The notes beneath the pieces were generated by a model. The model saw only the letters and a list, made by a program, of their open reading frames with translations, was not told the DNA's origin and searched no databases. From positions 27,528,001 to 27,592,000 of the forward strand of contig NC_079883.1 of the NCBI RefSeq assembly GCF_029227915.1: a stretch of 64,000 bases of DNA. The letters are read 5' to 3'. Of the stretch, positions 48,578 through 61,704 are shown in pieces. Numbering within the stretch: position 1 is the first letter of the stretch; every line of letters begins with the position of its first letter. Position numbers and translations under genes: made by a program. This DNA comes from Hydractinia symbiolongicarpus (lineage: Eukaryota; Cnidaria; Hydrozoa; Anthoathecata; Hydractiniidae).

Positions 48578-51500
48578 ATGGAGGTAGGTCCATTCTATAA
48601 AAATTTGGAGATAACCCCTTCTACTTTGAAGGAGTGAAATCATATTCAGTTATAGTTTGTTTCAGAAAAGTTTTTAAAAAATTGAATGTTTGGCGATTAT
48701 ACACTGTGTATAACTGATAAATGCTTGATGCAATATATTTTGTCATATTTTTTTTCTTCAAAAAAATAGATACTGAAACCTTTTTTGTGTTATATTTTTT
48801 TTAGAAAATCAATTTAAATTCAAATCTGAAAACTTTGAATAGCGTAAGTATCACTTTGTGAAATAACTTTTATTATGCCTTGTTCTTACTGTAGTAAAGG
48901 CAGCCATTAAAAAAAAATATTTTTTTTGTAGACTACACTGATTTTATCTTCCAATGTCACGGTAAAAGAGTTAGCAGACTCTATGAAAATTGGTTCTTCA
49001 TCATTATTGAAACTTCTTGAAGACTACGGTTATGCAACATTGAACGGTGTCAATACAGGTATTTAATATCAGACAATATTTTTTCGCTTTGAATCTCGGC
49101 TGGTGTTTGACTGAGACTCTGAAGACTGTTTGTAACCATGCCACAAGTCAGTGTGACTTCATCATTAAAAAAAGATAAAAAATAGGAAAATGTGCACCAA
49201 CTAATGCATGGAAGATTTTCCAACCAAACTTTTCCAGTTTTCTTTTCCATTTTTCACAGCTGTTTACAGGAAATGATCAGTGGAATTTAACTGGGTGATT
49301 AAAGTTTTTTTTTCACAAAATTATAAGCAATTATATTTGAAGTTGATCTTTTTCTTATGACCTGATTTATGCTATACTTAGCACAATATAAGTGTCCAAA
49401 ACATTTAGAAACACATCTGTTGCAAAGTATGGGATTAACTTGATTAGCATCTTTTATTTTTATTTGTTATATGCTGCCGTTATCATAATGTTATTAAGTG
49501 TTGATATTATTAAGTGTTAAGTGTTGATAAAGTCCATTATCAAGTGTTATCATAATTTAAAAATTTACTTTGGTAGTCTCTCAGCAAAAAAAAATGCTAA
49601 AGACAAGGGTCAACAACAGTAACAAGCTTTAAGAATGACTCTAGGAAATATCAGCATTTCCCTCAATATTTTTACGTTTAAAAAGATTGTATTGTATAAG
49701 TGAACACCTTGTTATTGCTAACACTTCAGAAATGCCATCCCAGAAATTTATTGATCAATTTATAACAGTTAATTTATTATTATTTTTTTTACCTATAATA
49801 ATAAAAATTTAGCAAAGGTGCCAGTTGCAACCTTTTCGCAAATAAGTACTAAATTTGTTGCTAGATATTTGTGATTTGCATATGTCCTAAGATTGTTTAC
49901 TTTAAAACAGTCTTAGATCTGGATATTGCAGAAATAGCTGCAGATGAATATGGCTACACTTTGGAAAAAGAAGAAAAAAGTTCTTTGCTTTCGCCAAGGT
50001 AAATATTTCTGTGTAGTACTATAATGTTGATGTCCTATTCCAAACTTCAATGTTAATGCTCCTATTATCGATTGAAATGAAAGTTTATTTGAATAACTTC
50101 TAGACCTCCAGTTGTTACCATTATGGGACATGTTGATCATGGTAAAACAACTTTGCTAGATTATTTGCGAGAAACTTCGATTGCAGAAGGGGAAGCTGGC
50201 GGTATAACACAAAAAATAGGAGCTTTTTCAGGTAAGCACTCAGAGTTTAACTGTAGTAATAAACACTAACTACATTTCTTAAACATTTAAGTTCCATTCA
50301 CATGAACATAAATTTTATGTTGGGTAGAGTTTTGTTTACATTTACTTAAGTCTCTTACCTAACTCATGTAAATTTCTTTGTTGTTTTTTGTTGTTGTTGT
50401 TCTTTCATCATGGCAGCAATCAACAAATATCACTTTTAATCAAGTATTCTTGTTGTGTTGAAATGAAGAACTCGCTGTCGTCAAACAAAAGCAAGTGAAG
50501 CACGTATTGAAATAGAACTAGGGTTAGACCAACAAATCTTAATAGAAATAGAATGTTTGTCTTGTCAAAAAGATCAGCACATTTAAAAAAAACAGTTGAG
50601 AGCTCTTCTTTGTTATACAAAGACATTTTAATTATGTTTTGTTTTTGTTTTGATTAAAGTTTTTAAATCTTAAATGTTCGAAAATAGAATCAAATGATAT
50701 TGCAAAATTTTTTCCTTCTTTTATATACAGTTTCTTAAGAACAAAATTTATTCGTAAAAAAGTCTACTTAACTCAATTACAATTTACATACTTTCCATTA
50801 AACATGTCATATGAACTTAAACATTTTACATAACACATAAGAGAACAAAGGAACACCAGCCAATTTGTAAACCCTGTTTAAATTTATGTACATGTGATTA
50901 CGGCTTTATAAGTCAAGTTTTTATTTATATATAGATATTCATATTTATATATATTTATGGCTTTATTTCTGTGATGTCAAATGGAGTAATGGTCAACATG
51001 CATTAAAAAATAAAAAACACTGCCATTTTAAATTTCTAAATAAACACAAACTCATTACACCATTTGTAGTATGATTAATAACACTTTTTTCCTCTTTTGT
51101 AGTGCAAGTTCCTGGATTGGATGAGAAAGTCACATTCATAGATACACCAGGACACGCAGCATTCAATGCCATGCGTGCTCGTGGAGCTAAAATGACAGAT
51201 GTGGTTGTTTTAGTAATTGCTGCTGATGATGGAATTATGGAACAAACTGTTGAGTGTCTGAGATATATCAAAGAAGGAAATAGTTAGTAATTTAATAATA
51301 AAATCTTAATACACATTAGCCTGGTTCTTGGTTTTAGTATATATTTGGAACTGTGATAAATTTGAATAGTTAATGAAAAAAAACAAATAAAAAAATAATT
51401 GAATAAATAAAATAATTTGATTATTAGTTGAATTTTGTACTGACATCTTTTTATTATGATTTATTTAGCTCCGTTGATAGTGGCAATAAACAAAGTTGAT

Positions 51501-54500
51501 AAACCAAATGCCAATCCTGTATGTGCACTTTTTTATGTAGTAAATTTGTAAGATTATAGACAAAAAAATTAAAGGATTGACACAATGCGTCTTGGTGACT
51601 CATTTTAGATTTATGTATTGAATAATACTTTATAATAACACGTTTTATAATAAAGACACCTAATATTGTTGATAAAAATTTTTTTCATTGCATCAACGGG
51701 AAAATCAATCAAGAAAAGTAGAATTGAATTTTTTTGTATATGGAAATTAATCTAATTAAAAATTTTCTTGCTCCATGCCTGGAATAATAAATTTTTAAAT
51801 CTAAAATATTTTAACCTAGTGTTGCATTTCACTAGTGTCATAAGCAAACTGTGTATGTAATTCTTTTAACAAAATCGCTGGTATAAATTTTACAGATTTA
51901 TAATCTTTTAGGATAAAATAAAAAGGGAATTGCTAAGTACGGGAATACAACTTGAGGAGTTCGGTGGAGATGTGAAATGCATCGAAATATCAGCACTCAA
52001 GGTGTGTATAGTCTATTTTATATTGTCAATGATTGATTCCTCCTTTTTCTATTTATTTTCTCTTTTCCCTCTATATAATTCTCCTCCTAGGGTACCAATA
52101 TTGACAAATTTCTTGAACTACTTCATAAATTTTCGAGGGAGAACAATTTTCAGTCCTCACAGGATTTACCTGTGAAAGCAGTTGTCTTGGAAGCAGAAAG
52201 TCATAAACAGAAAGGGTAATTTTTTATACAAATACATATCTTTGGATTATAAAACAAGTAAATTTTATTCCAAAAATTTTTTTTTATTTTTAAAATACAT
52301 ATATTTATATTCGCACACACAATACTTGTTATTTTTTTTCCAGAATAATTTCTTCGTTATTATTGAAACAAGGATGCCTTACTAAGGGGAAAGTTCTGCT
52401 AGCTGGATCAGCATTTGCAAAAGTTAGTATATAATTAATTTATGTCTCAATCTTTGATTGTCTCTGTATTTAGTAACCCCTGAGGACATGGTGTAAAACA
52501 CCTTGAAGGTTAATATTTTCTAAGTATAGTTTTATCATCTTCAAGCTACAATCATGTTGTATACCTGTAAAGGTATTTCAAAAGCAATACAGTTGTAATT
52601 GGTAGTTCTTCCTGTGATTCTATATTCAAGCGAGAATTTTCTTTTAGAAATCCATTTTTGAAATGATTTATATTCTTCATTATATTTCATAACTAATATA
52701 TAGTAAAGACTAAGCAAAAGGCACACATTTCAACACTTTGCAAAAATACTAGAGTATGAAGAAACGTTTAAGTAGATTTTATTGGTACAATTGTAAAACT
52801 ATTGCACAAATCGAATTAGTTTATTTCTGGGACTTTTTCATTGATATAAAGGTGCTTCAACTTTAGTTGCTTGTTTTAACTTAAGTGACCTATAACTAGG
52901 ACTTCAATATGAGAAAATCGAACTTGATGCGTCCTTGGGCCTGCTCATATGGAAAATATTTCCTCTGGAAGTAGGAAAATGTTTCAGCTTTTTAACTTTT
53001 AGTTTTTAAGGGTAACTAATAAAAACTTGTAAAATTATATTTTCGTACTTGAGGAAAGTTTTCTTGCCCATGGCAATGAACAGAGTTTACTTGCCCATGG
53101 CAACGAACAGAGTTTACTTGCCCATGGCAATGAACAGAGTTTACTTGACCATGGCAACGAACAGAGTTTACTTGCCCATGGCAGCGAACAGCAGAAAGCA
53201 AAAGCGACATCAAGCTGAAACATTTTTTTTTACTTGGATGTACGAGTAAACATTTTATTGGAAGTTCAAATTAAATTGCAATCATAGGGTTCCAGGTTGG
53301 ATTCTCCACTCTTGTGCACTTTAAATTTGCTATTGTTAGACCATTTGGAGCCATGTACTGACCACCAACTGTATTTCCTTTTTTTTAATTTTTCTCATTT
53401 TTTTTTATATGTATTAATACTTAGGTACGTCAAATTTTCGATGCAAGTGGCAATGTTTTGCCAAAAGCAGGACCTTCAGATCCAGTCCAAATATTAGGGT
53501 GGAGATCTTTACCATCACCAGGAGATGTTGTTAATGAAGTTACGGATGAGGTCAGGATTATACTCTTTCAGGCTTGGTAAAGTTAGGCAAAATCAAAGTC
53601 TAAAAAGTTATTTTTACATTTGTTTGGGGGGGGGGGGTGAGGAACTTTGGAAGATGTAAGAATGGGGAAGATTGAAAAAAAGTGGAAATAATTTTAAAAT
53701 CTCAAAATTTACAGTTAAAGTATATTTTTGTGGGGTTCACATTACAACTGTATGATATAATTTGAACGTGTTTCTAGTTGGGGAAATTAGTATAAGAACG
53801 ATGTACCAACTATGTTTAACATTTTCAATTTTGAATGATTTGCAAAGCAATATTTACTTGTACTAGGCAGAAGCTCGAAGCATACTAAAACTTCAAGCAG
53901 ATGACTTAAAGCCGGAAAAAGTTGTACAAAAGCCACTTAAAAAGGCGCCCGGTAAGAAAGGTTTGACTGAAGAATTCAAGAGTGGACGTTCGAAAAGAAT
54001 TCCATATCGTGTCACATTGCGTATGGAAGCATCGTCTGGAGTAAAAAAGGTTGAAGCACAGAAGATGAGCATAGATGTAATAATAAAAGGTGATAATATT
54101 AATAATGATTAGGACGTGATGTTAGTTTTTAGGTTAATTTGGGGAAATTAACCTGTCAAAAAAATTCTACAAAACTATATCGGTAAGAAAGTAACTTTTG
54201 GTTCTGTGCTGATGGGTTTGTAGTAAAAGTCAACTGGAAAATATCTGAAAATATCTAAAATGTAAAAAGTTACGGAGTGTGAAGGATTGTCTTTTGTCCA
54301 TTTACTTTGATTCTAGAAAGTCAGGGAAAAGATTTTGCATCAGTGTGATTACTGTTAATGCAAAGTTTGTGTATATATCTGATCTGCTCTTTATTTTCAT
54401 TTTTTTGGTGATCATTAATTACATAATTATTTCTTAACTGGTTATATTGTACTGAACTAGTCAGGGCAGATATCTTTTCACATTTGACTGCCAGGGAAAT

Positions 54501-56554
54501 TGTTTAGTACAAACCTGATTAGGGCCATTCTTAATTTCTTGTTGTCTATTCTTGCATTGTAGTTTTTTTGTAGGGTCGGTGAGTGAACAATTTTGATTTT
54601 TATTTTCTTTGTTAAATAAAATATAACGTTTTTCTTCAGTCTTTTTGACAACCTCAATTTACTGTGTTTAGTCAGGTTTATTTTTGTAGGTATGTAGACC
54701 AGTCATCTGCGTTTTTGGAGCATTTTTCCAATTGCAGTAGTAGTGAAGTCAGTTTAGCAGTTGTCATTCTTAGTTCCGTTTGTATTGAGTGTATACAGCA
54801 TGTTTGTTTGCTGAATTATTTTTTTTTCTTTTGCCTAAAAACATGATGGGTCTGTAGTTGATCTATTACTCTGCCTGGAAGGCTTAACAAATGGAGTAGT
54901 ATTGAATGAAATAATACTAAAATATCCCAGCCTATTTTTTTTTTTGTGATGTGGAAAGAATTGCAAAGGCTGGTTGGAAAACTGCAAAGAAGTTTAGGGA
55001 TGGTCTGAATGAACTAATAAGTTTTTCACGGTATTTTTTTCTATTGCAGCTGACTTAAGTGGTTCGTTAGAAGCAATCGTCAACATACTTAGTTCATTCC
55101 ATTCTCAAGATATTCAGTTGAACATCATGGATGCTGCAGTTGGCTCAGTATCAGAAACAGACTTGCGAATGGCCAACACTTTTCAAGGTAATATTCCTAG
55201 GTTCTTTCATGTCGTCATTTCCAATCAAGGTAAAAGCAAATGCCCAAATTTTCTCATAGCATTCCAAATGATGTCTTCTTAACCCTTAGACTTTGCAGCA
55301 TTTTTTTGAAGAACCCCAAATTTCTATTTTTTTTTTCACTGACTGATTTATCGACTTAAACGTGATTTCTGACCACCTGCTACATAAACATTGGTGGGCA
55401 TGGACGCTGCCGAATGAGAAAATTTAATTCTCTTTTATATGGGACTCTACCTTGATATCGCAAAATTAAGTGATCGCGAGCTATGGCTAATAGATGGCAT
55501 GTCGATATTTCGGCCCAGGTGAGAGGTTAATTTGGCGTATTTTGTTATTTTCTTTTTACAGGTATTATCTATAACTTTAACACACAGTTACCAAAAGATA
55601 TTTTAAACAAAGCCGAGCAACTGAACATCCCTGTGCGTAGTTTTGATGTTATATACAAGTTACTTGACGACTTAAAGGTATGTATAAACAAACACAAAAT
55701 GTAGAGTTGTTTTGTATTGGTATCAGAATCCAAATCCTGAATCCAAATTTATCTGAATAAAAAGTTTAAAGTATTCACAGTTAGGGCAGACTCTCCTGTG
55801 AGTGCTAAGCAAAGATATATTACACTGGCAGAGGTAATAAGGATAGCCTTAATGCAGATGAATTATTAAGCCCGGAAATGATGATGGCTTGCATTTACAA
55901 CTATGGCCTTGCATACTACATTTTTTCTTGGACTATGGTTATCAGACCTCTTTTTTGCTAGCAAGAAAAACTGACGTTAAGCTGGGATCTCATCTCTTCA
56001 TTGTATTTCTATAGGAAGAAATCGAAGACAGGATGCCAATGAAAGTGGATGAAACATTCATTGGAGAGGCAGATGTGTTGAAGGTGTTTCGTTTAACCGG
56101 TACACGAAAGAATGTAGCTGCTGGTTGTCGTGTAAGAGATGGTTTTCTTGACGCGTCTGATAGTACCCATGTTTGGAGAGTGATGCGGGGTAACGAAATC
56201 GTACATGAAGGTAAAGCAAGATTCCGTATTTTAGCAACTCACGCGATTAACAAAAATTAAAACCTCTTTGTAATGCCAGAAAAAAGTATAGTGTTTCTAT
56301 AGTGTTTCTTACATTCTTATTCGGGTACTTCTTATTCAGGTACTTCTTATTCGGGTATTTCTTACTCGGGTACTTATTTTTCTTACTTAGGTCCCATTAA
56401 ATCTTTGAAACATGGTCATTCAGACGTAGCAACTTGCAAGAGATTATCAGAATGTGGAGTTACACTAGCTAAGTTTGAACAATTTGAAGAAGGGGATAGA
56501 ATTGTTTGTCTGAAGATTGACAAACAGAAACAAACAATTGAATGGAATCTATAG
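48578..56554 (+). CDS. MTIF2: Mitochondrial translation initiation factor IF-2
   Basis: GTPase that brings initiator tRNA to the mitochondrial small ribosomal subunit. Exons: 48578-48583, 48805-48843, 48932-49058, 49911-49998, 50104-50231, 51103-51282, 51470-51519, 51912-52001, 52091-52215, 52344-52422, 53425-53550, 53867-54089, 55050-55187, 55562-55677, 56015-56210, 56391-56554; 624 residues. Seen: N-terminal IF2 helix domain ([10 protein letters not shown]); G1 [10 protein letters not shown]2 GGITQKIG, G3 DTPGHAAF, G4 NKVD, G5 SAL; domain II ([16 protein letters not shown]); C1 domain ([14 protein letters not shown], then GIIYNFN); C-terminal C2 domain (GCRVRDG to LKHGHSDV). Human MTIF2 has about 727 residues; the deficit is at the N-terminus, and the start [11 protein letters not shown] is not a typical targeting signal. 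A missed upstream exon is possible. Confidence 0.93.
53062..53192. repeat. 27-bp minisatellite in an MTIF2 intron
   Basis: About five copies of TTGCCCATGGCAATGAACAG followed by AGTTTAC, alternating CAATGAACAG and CAACGAACAG. Each unit contains the NcoI-type palindrome CCATGG. The unit length is divisible by 3, so false ORFs run on both strands. Confidence 0.9.
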
Positions 56555-57227
56555 CATTCAAATTTTATTTATAAAAATTCCTTGTACAAATCTATTTCTT
56601 TACAAATATGCAATACATGCATTTCCAGATATTTTTGTTCTGATTACATCTCCTGTTGGATGTTAAAGAGTGGATAGGGCATAAAAAATATTAAACAATA
56701 ATGTCAATTGCAAAGTATACAAAAAACAAAGTTTGTTTTCTAAGGCTGTGTTTGTTTAATGACTGAGCTAGCTGGCAGATTAATACATATTTACTGTACA
56801 CCATTACTTTACATGAAGATTTCTTAAGGGATAGTGGAACGGAGGGCTCGTAATATCGTATTTCAGTGCTTTTTATCAACCCCACCACCCCCTTCACGCT
56901 CACAAAGTAATTGCAAAACAAGCTATAAAAGTTTTTAAAAGTTGCGTACATTCTTACTTGGACAAATTTTACTCTCTGTCTCTGCAAGCATTTAATCGGT
57001 TTTATTCAGACCCCCTGCCAGGTATGCAGATTTTATTAATTTACTGTGGGTGAAAAGTAAATAGTATTATACATAATTCATATTTCGTGGAATTTTGTAA
57101 TCATTTGTTTGTTCTTGTAAGTTCCATTATTATTTGATAATTGTGTGGTCGGGCTGTGATGTCTATACAAATAATTGTTCTCGATTATATGGTTTATTTT
57201 TATTTTTTTAGAAGGAAAGAAAACTCT
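56555..57227. promoter_or_regulatory. MTIF2 3'UTR and CMPK2 upstream region
   Basis: Only 673 bp separate the two genes on the same strand. At 57200-57211 the sequence TATTTTTTTAG is followed by AAGGAAAGAAAACTCT and the CMPK2 ATG, again a pyrimidine-rich AG close to a start. No AATAAA was noticed close after the MTIF2 stop. Confidence 0.4.
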
Positions 57228-60103
57228 ATGTTTCTGTGTAGAAAATATGTTTACGCGTTCACAAAAACTGTTCAAGCGAATTTATTACAAATTCGAACTA
57301 TGACCTTATACGGTATTGAATTACCTGGTGTTATTTTCCAAATACAGAAAAAATCGAACGCTGTTTCGAATTCGAAGTTTTCAGAGAATCTTATAAATAA
57401 AAAGATTGATATAATCATACCGAAAAACTGTAATAATGTCCATCACAAGTTGTTACGATTACACAACGTAGAAAGAAGACATAAAGCAGAACAGACATGC
57501 GCAAAAGGATATTACAAAGATGGTGAAACTTTTCACAGAACCATAGCATACCTATCTTCACATGATAGACCTTCGATAGATTTAGACCGTTTCACTTGCA
57601 TCTCGTTTCATTGGAAAGATGGAAAGCTTTTAAAAACTTTTGACAGTGGTAAAGATGCTGTAAACGAGGAAGAATATGAACTTAATTTTCTCGAATCATC
57701 ACATCCCGTGTTTGCGTCTGAAGAATTTCGACCTGTTTATCACAGTTTTGATCAAACCATGACAGCCCTTCGTAACGTAAGAGGATTGAAATATCCAATA
57801 TTTTGGTTCTGACGATGTCGATAAAAAAGTAGAATTTCCATTATTTGAAGATTGCCATAACCATTTTTAATATCTTTCTGTCTACTGGATTTAAAATATT
57901 ATGAGAATTTTATATCGTAGTCTGACAAGCTCAAAATACCACAGATTTTCGTAGAATTAAAGAAGTAGACCACGTTGTAGAGATTTCTTTCAACTAATGC
58001 AATAAAAGATGAACTAAACGTATATTTGTTTCATTCACCGTTCTATATTTTTTATTCATGCATTTTTTTAATATGCTCTTAATCATGGAGGCTTCTGCCA
58101 TAGTGTCATATGTCTAGAGAGCTTTCTGTTATTTCAACAAAAGAGAATGTAAACTTTTTTTTATTTTGATTTTTTTAGATGTCTATGCTAGATGGTGTTA
58201 AAACTCTAAATGACACAGTCCCTGAAGTTTTATCACAAAATCTGAGTGCGCATAACACGGAGCTGAATAATCCATTTATTGTTGTGGAAGGTTTAGATGG
58301 AACAGGTGAGAAGCTTTTAATAAATTTTCAAGAAAACGAATTTTTTTAAAATTTTCAGAGAAAAGACCCGCTGAAAAAATTTTCCACATATAGAGAAGAA
58401 ATGTGTGTATATGTTCCTTGACCATAAATATATTGTTGAAGGAGATTTGTGTGCAATTAAATGATTTTACGGATTCACCGGTGGTTGGTTTGCTTGTGAA
58501 TGTTTTTTCCTGTTTTAGGGAAATCCACCATAACGAAGAATCTATGCACACGTTTGAATGCTGTCAAAATGGCAACGCCTCCTGATTCGATACGTCATAT
58601 ACGAAAAAAGTTTGACCATCTACCAGAGTTGTGTCGCCGGGCTTATTATTCGTTTAGTAATTACATGGCAGCCAAGGATGTACTTGACGTCATACGAACT
58701 AGACCTGTTGTTATGGACAGGTAAGAAGTCAATAAGTTGGAAATATATTCCCTATTTAGGTAACTGACATTTCAAATAAATAAAAATGTATCAAAAGATT
58801 CCAGCATCATTGGCTTACCTGTGAAAAAAGTAGGAAAAACAAAACGACCTGTTGATTTTTGACTTTAATGACTTACATGAAGTCGAGCTCATGGTGGGGA
58901 GAAAGTTCATGAGCAACGAGAACAAAAACAACATTTTGCTTCCTCACCAAAACAAACTTTCTATTTTACTGTTATGTTTTGTATTTTGCAGACAGAAAAT
59001 TACCGTTAAAAAGTGAGTTAATCATTAAAGTGTAAATATTCATTAGCAGGTTGTCTATATTGTTGTAATGAAGTGGGTATAACTTCTTGTCACTTGACCT
59101 TCTGAGTGGTCTGGTTATTACAATGCTGTTCAGAATGCACATAACATGGAGAGTAAGATCAATGGCGGAGGTCTTACTTTTGGCGTTTCGTAGCCCCTTT
59201 AATAGGTGAAAAATTTTGTCATTGAGCCAAAAAAAATTTAATGATTTCTTTTCTCACCGGTAAGTGTTTAACCTAACGGTAGGAAATGATGATCTTTTAT
59301 AGTATGGAGAGAATCCTAAATATTTTGTCGTTTCTATTTTTAAAGATTAAGTATATAAATACTATACTATATATCTATTTCTTTAGATATTGGCACAGCA
59401 CAACAGCATATGCGATTGCAAAAGAGGTAGCGGTAGGAATAGAACACCATCTTCCCGATGAAGAAGATTCGTTATATGCGTGGCCAGAAGACTTACTCCG
59501 TCCGTCAGCCGTTTTGTTTCTTACGACGCCGGAGAAACATCGTGATGGGAGGGTAAATGAGAGAGATGATGTGACGACAGAAGAAAGGGAGATTAGCGAA
59601 AGTGAACGCTTTAGGATGAGGTGTTTATAATCTCGTTTTCATTTGATTGTATTTTTCGCTTTTGTGCATAAGTTCATGAGTTTTCTTGTTTGTGCGTTTT
59701 TATTTAAGTGCGCATGCACAGACAAAGAAGCTCGTGTGCTTTTTATGTGCTATAACGGAGAATGAAGTCAAATAGAATCTAGCTTTAATTATGTTTTTTT
59801 TTTAATTCGTGCAAGATACAGCGCACATTGAAATATCTACATGTTGATCCTACGTTCTCAAGTATTTTGAACGACCTCGCATTTTAACCGTCGATTTTAG
59901 AGACGCTGAAGTGGTTAATCTTTTAACAGTGCATTGTCACTCTCTTGTTTTCCATTTCTAACTGTGTTTGTTTGTTTAGAATAATGGAAGTATACCGAAA
60001 AATTGGATACACTAAATGGGTTGAGGTGGACACAAGTGGAACTCAAGAAGAGAGTTTGGAAAAAGCAATTAAAGGCCTTGGAGACGTCGGAGTGGAGCTA
60101 TAG
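57228..60103 (+). CDS. CMPK2: UMP-CMP kinase 2, mitochondrial (CMPK2-like)
   Basis: Phosphorylates (d)CMP and (d)UMP in mitochondria; in vertebrates it is interferon-induced. Exons: 57228-57776, 58179-58305, 58519-58720, 59387-59620, 59980-60103; 411 residues plus stop, near the size of vertebrate CMPK2 (about 449). The N-terminal third (MFLCRKYVYAFTKTVQANLL) is basic without acids, as in a targeting signal, and leads into the long CMPK2-specific N-domain. The kinase domain follows, with P-loop EGLDGTGKST, PPDSIRHIRKKFD, RRAYYSFSNYMAA, MDRYWHSTTAYAIA and YAWPEDLLRPS. The DRYWHST box and the long N-domain separate CMPK2 from thymidylate kinase DTYMK. The ATG at 57228 was preferred to an in-frame upstream ATG at 57159 because an acceptor-like AG lies between them. 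Confidence 0.9.
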
Positions 60104-61690
60104 CTACACAATTTTGTACACAAACAGAAGATTACGCCAAAGGTTTTGTCCATTCTTCTGTCAAGAATACGCAGTTAACAACCTTTGCGTTCATGTTATT
60201 CTGTTTTAAATGTGTTATTTAAAAATGACCTAGCTACTTTATCAACTATGTACAACTGTTTGACACAGGTAGTTATTAGTTTCATTTTGCAAATTTTACA
60301 CTCGAACTTTTTCAGACGCTTTACAAAAATATCCGCCATCCAAAAAGGCGTTATCAGGTTCAATAGGGCGGATTATTTTTTTGCAACCCTAATTCTGCTC
60401 GTATGCTTTCTGCAGTATTTTCAGAATTTTGAATTCTGTTAAAATATCTGTCTGAAAAAAAACTGAGAACATGAAGAAAAACAACATTTGTGTGATAATC
60501 TTTTTTATATACATGTGAAAATGTATAACACTTTTATTTTTACGCAGAAAAGATTAGTAGTTTACTATTGTGAAGTTGGATCTTCTTCACTTAAATAAAA
60601 CATTTGATGGAATGGATACTTGTGATGCTGATTACTTTCATTGCTTTTCGAAAATCAAGTACATAAATTCTAACATTTTGTTCCTTTTCTTTTCTGGGGT
60701 GAAAAATGCGTTGTTACAGATGATCTGGAAATGTACTTTTTTTCCTTCCACTAAAAAAATAATTTAAGTGAAAATCTGACTTGATTTATAAATTTTTAGC
60801 TGGTTAGATTTTTTAACATGTTAACAAAAGCTTTTTTTATGATTTTTATGTAAAGATAACAAAAGATATACAATTTATTGCTGTTCTTGTTGATATGCAA
60901 ACTTCCTGCCAACTTAAGCTCCCTGGGTTTAGATACACGCTACTTCGCAACAAGTCCGCAAATTTATTGGTCAGTTAAATACAAGTGTTGCATGTTACGA
61001 AAAACGAATACGAAAGTTACTTTCAAGGTTATGTTGATCATTGCGATTGGTGACCAAGGCTGATGTTCCTGATTGAGCTTCCTTTTTAAAACGTTATAAA
61101 AATCAGTTGACCTCAATCTTGTCCCCAGGGCTCTTTTTCTCTTTCTGTAAATCTCGGATGGCGAGAATTCACCTTCTCGATAAAACCTTTAATAATTAAT
61201 AACCTTATAAATTCTCTCAATTAACCTAAAAAAAAACTCTCTTAAGATTTAAATAACGTAAAATTTGGATCAAAAATATTAATGCGTCCTAAAATTGTTT
61301 ACAGTGACAACCATTATTTTTTTAAATAGTGAAGAAAAATTTGAGCATACATACATCTTGCAACAAGATTCATGAATTGTGTTTACATATTCACTGCAAG
61401 TCGAAAATGAACAGCTTCTCTGACATTAAAGCTTGAGTATTAATAACTTTTTTCCCTCCTATTTTACTTCAACAGCTATTTCATTGATAACAGTAACTAC
61501 TGAAGAAAAATGCTGTATAAATATTCTAAATAAAAAAAAATTAATAAAATCTTTGCAAAATCTCCTAAAATATGGAATAGTTTTTACACGTTTTTTTAGC
61601 GTTTTCTCCTAAATTTGACCCAAAAATGTCCTAAATTCTTCCAGAATCTCCTAAAATAGCGACATTTTAACTCTTGGAGTCCCAGCGTAA
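60104..61690. other. Non-coding region downstream of CMPK2
   Basis: AT-rich. A half copy of the CCCCAGGG family is at about 61107-61140 (CCTCAATCTTGTCCCCAGGG). Short ORFs at 60185-60442 and 60570-60767 were not recognised. Confidence 0.5.
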
Positions 61691-61704
61691 TTTTATGTAC
61701 TTGC

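Noticed and set aside
53016-53249. ORFs with repeats of RVYLPMA or VRCHGQVNS
   Set aside because: Translations of the 27-bp intronic minisatellite on both strands.
57141-57227. Upstream extension of CMPK2 (in-frame ATG at 57159)
   Set aside because: A pyrimidine-rich AG lies between this ATG and the one at 57228, and the peptide from 57228 looks like a mitochondrial targeting signal.
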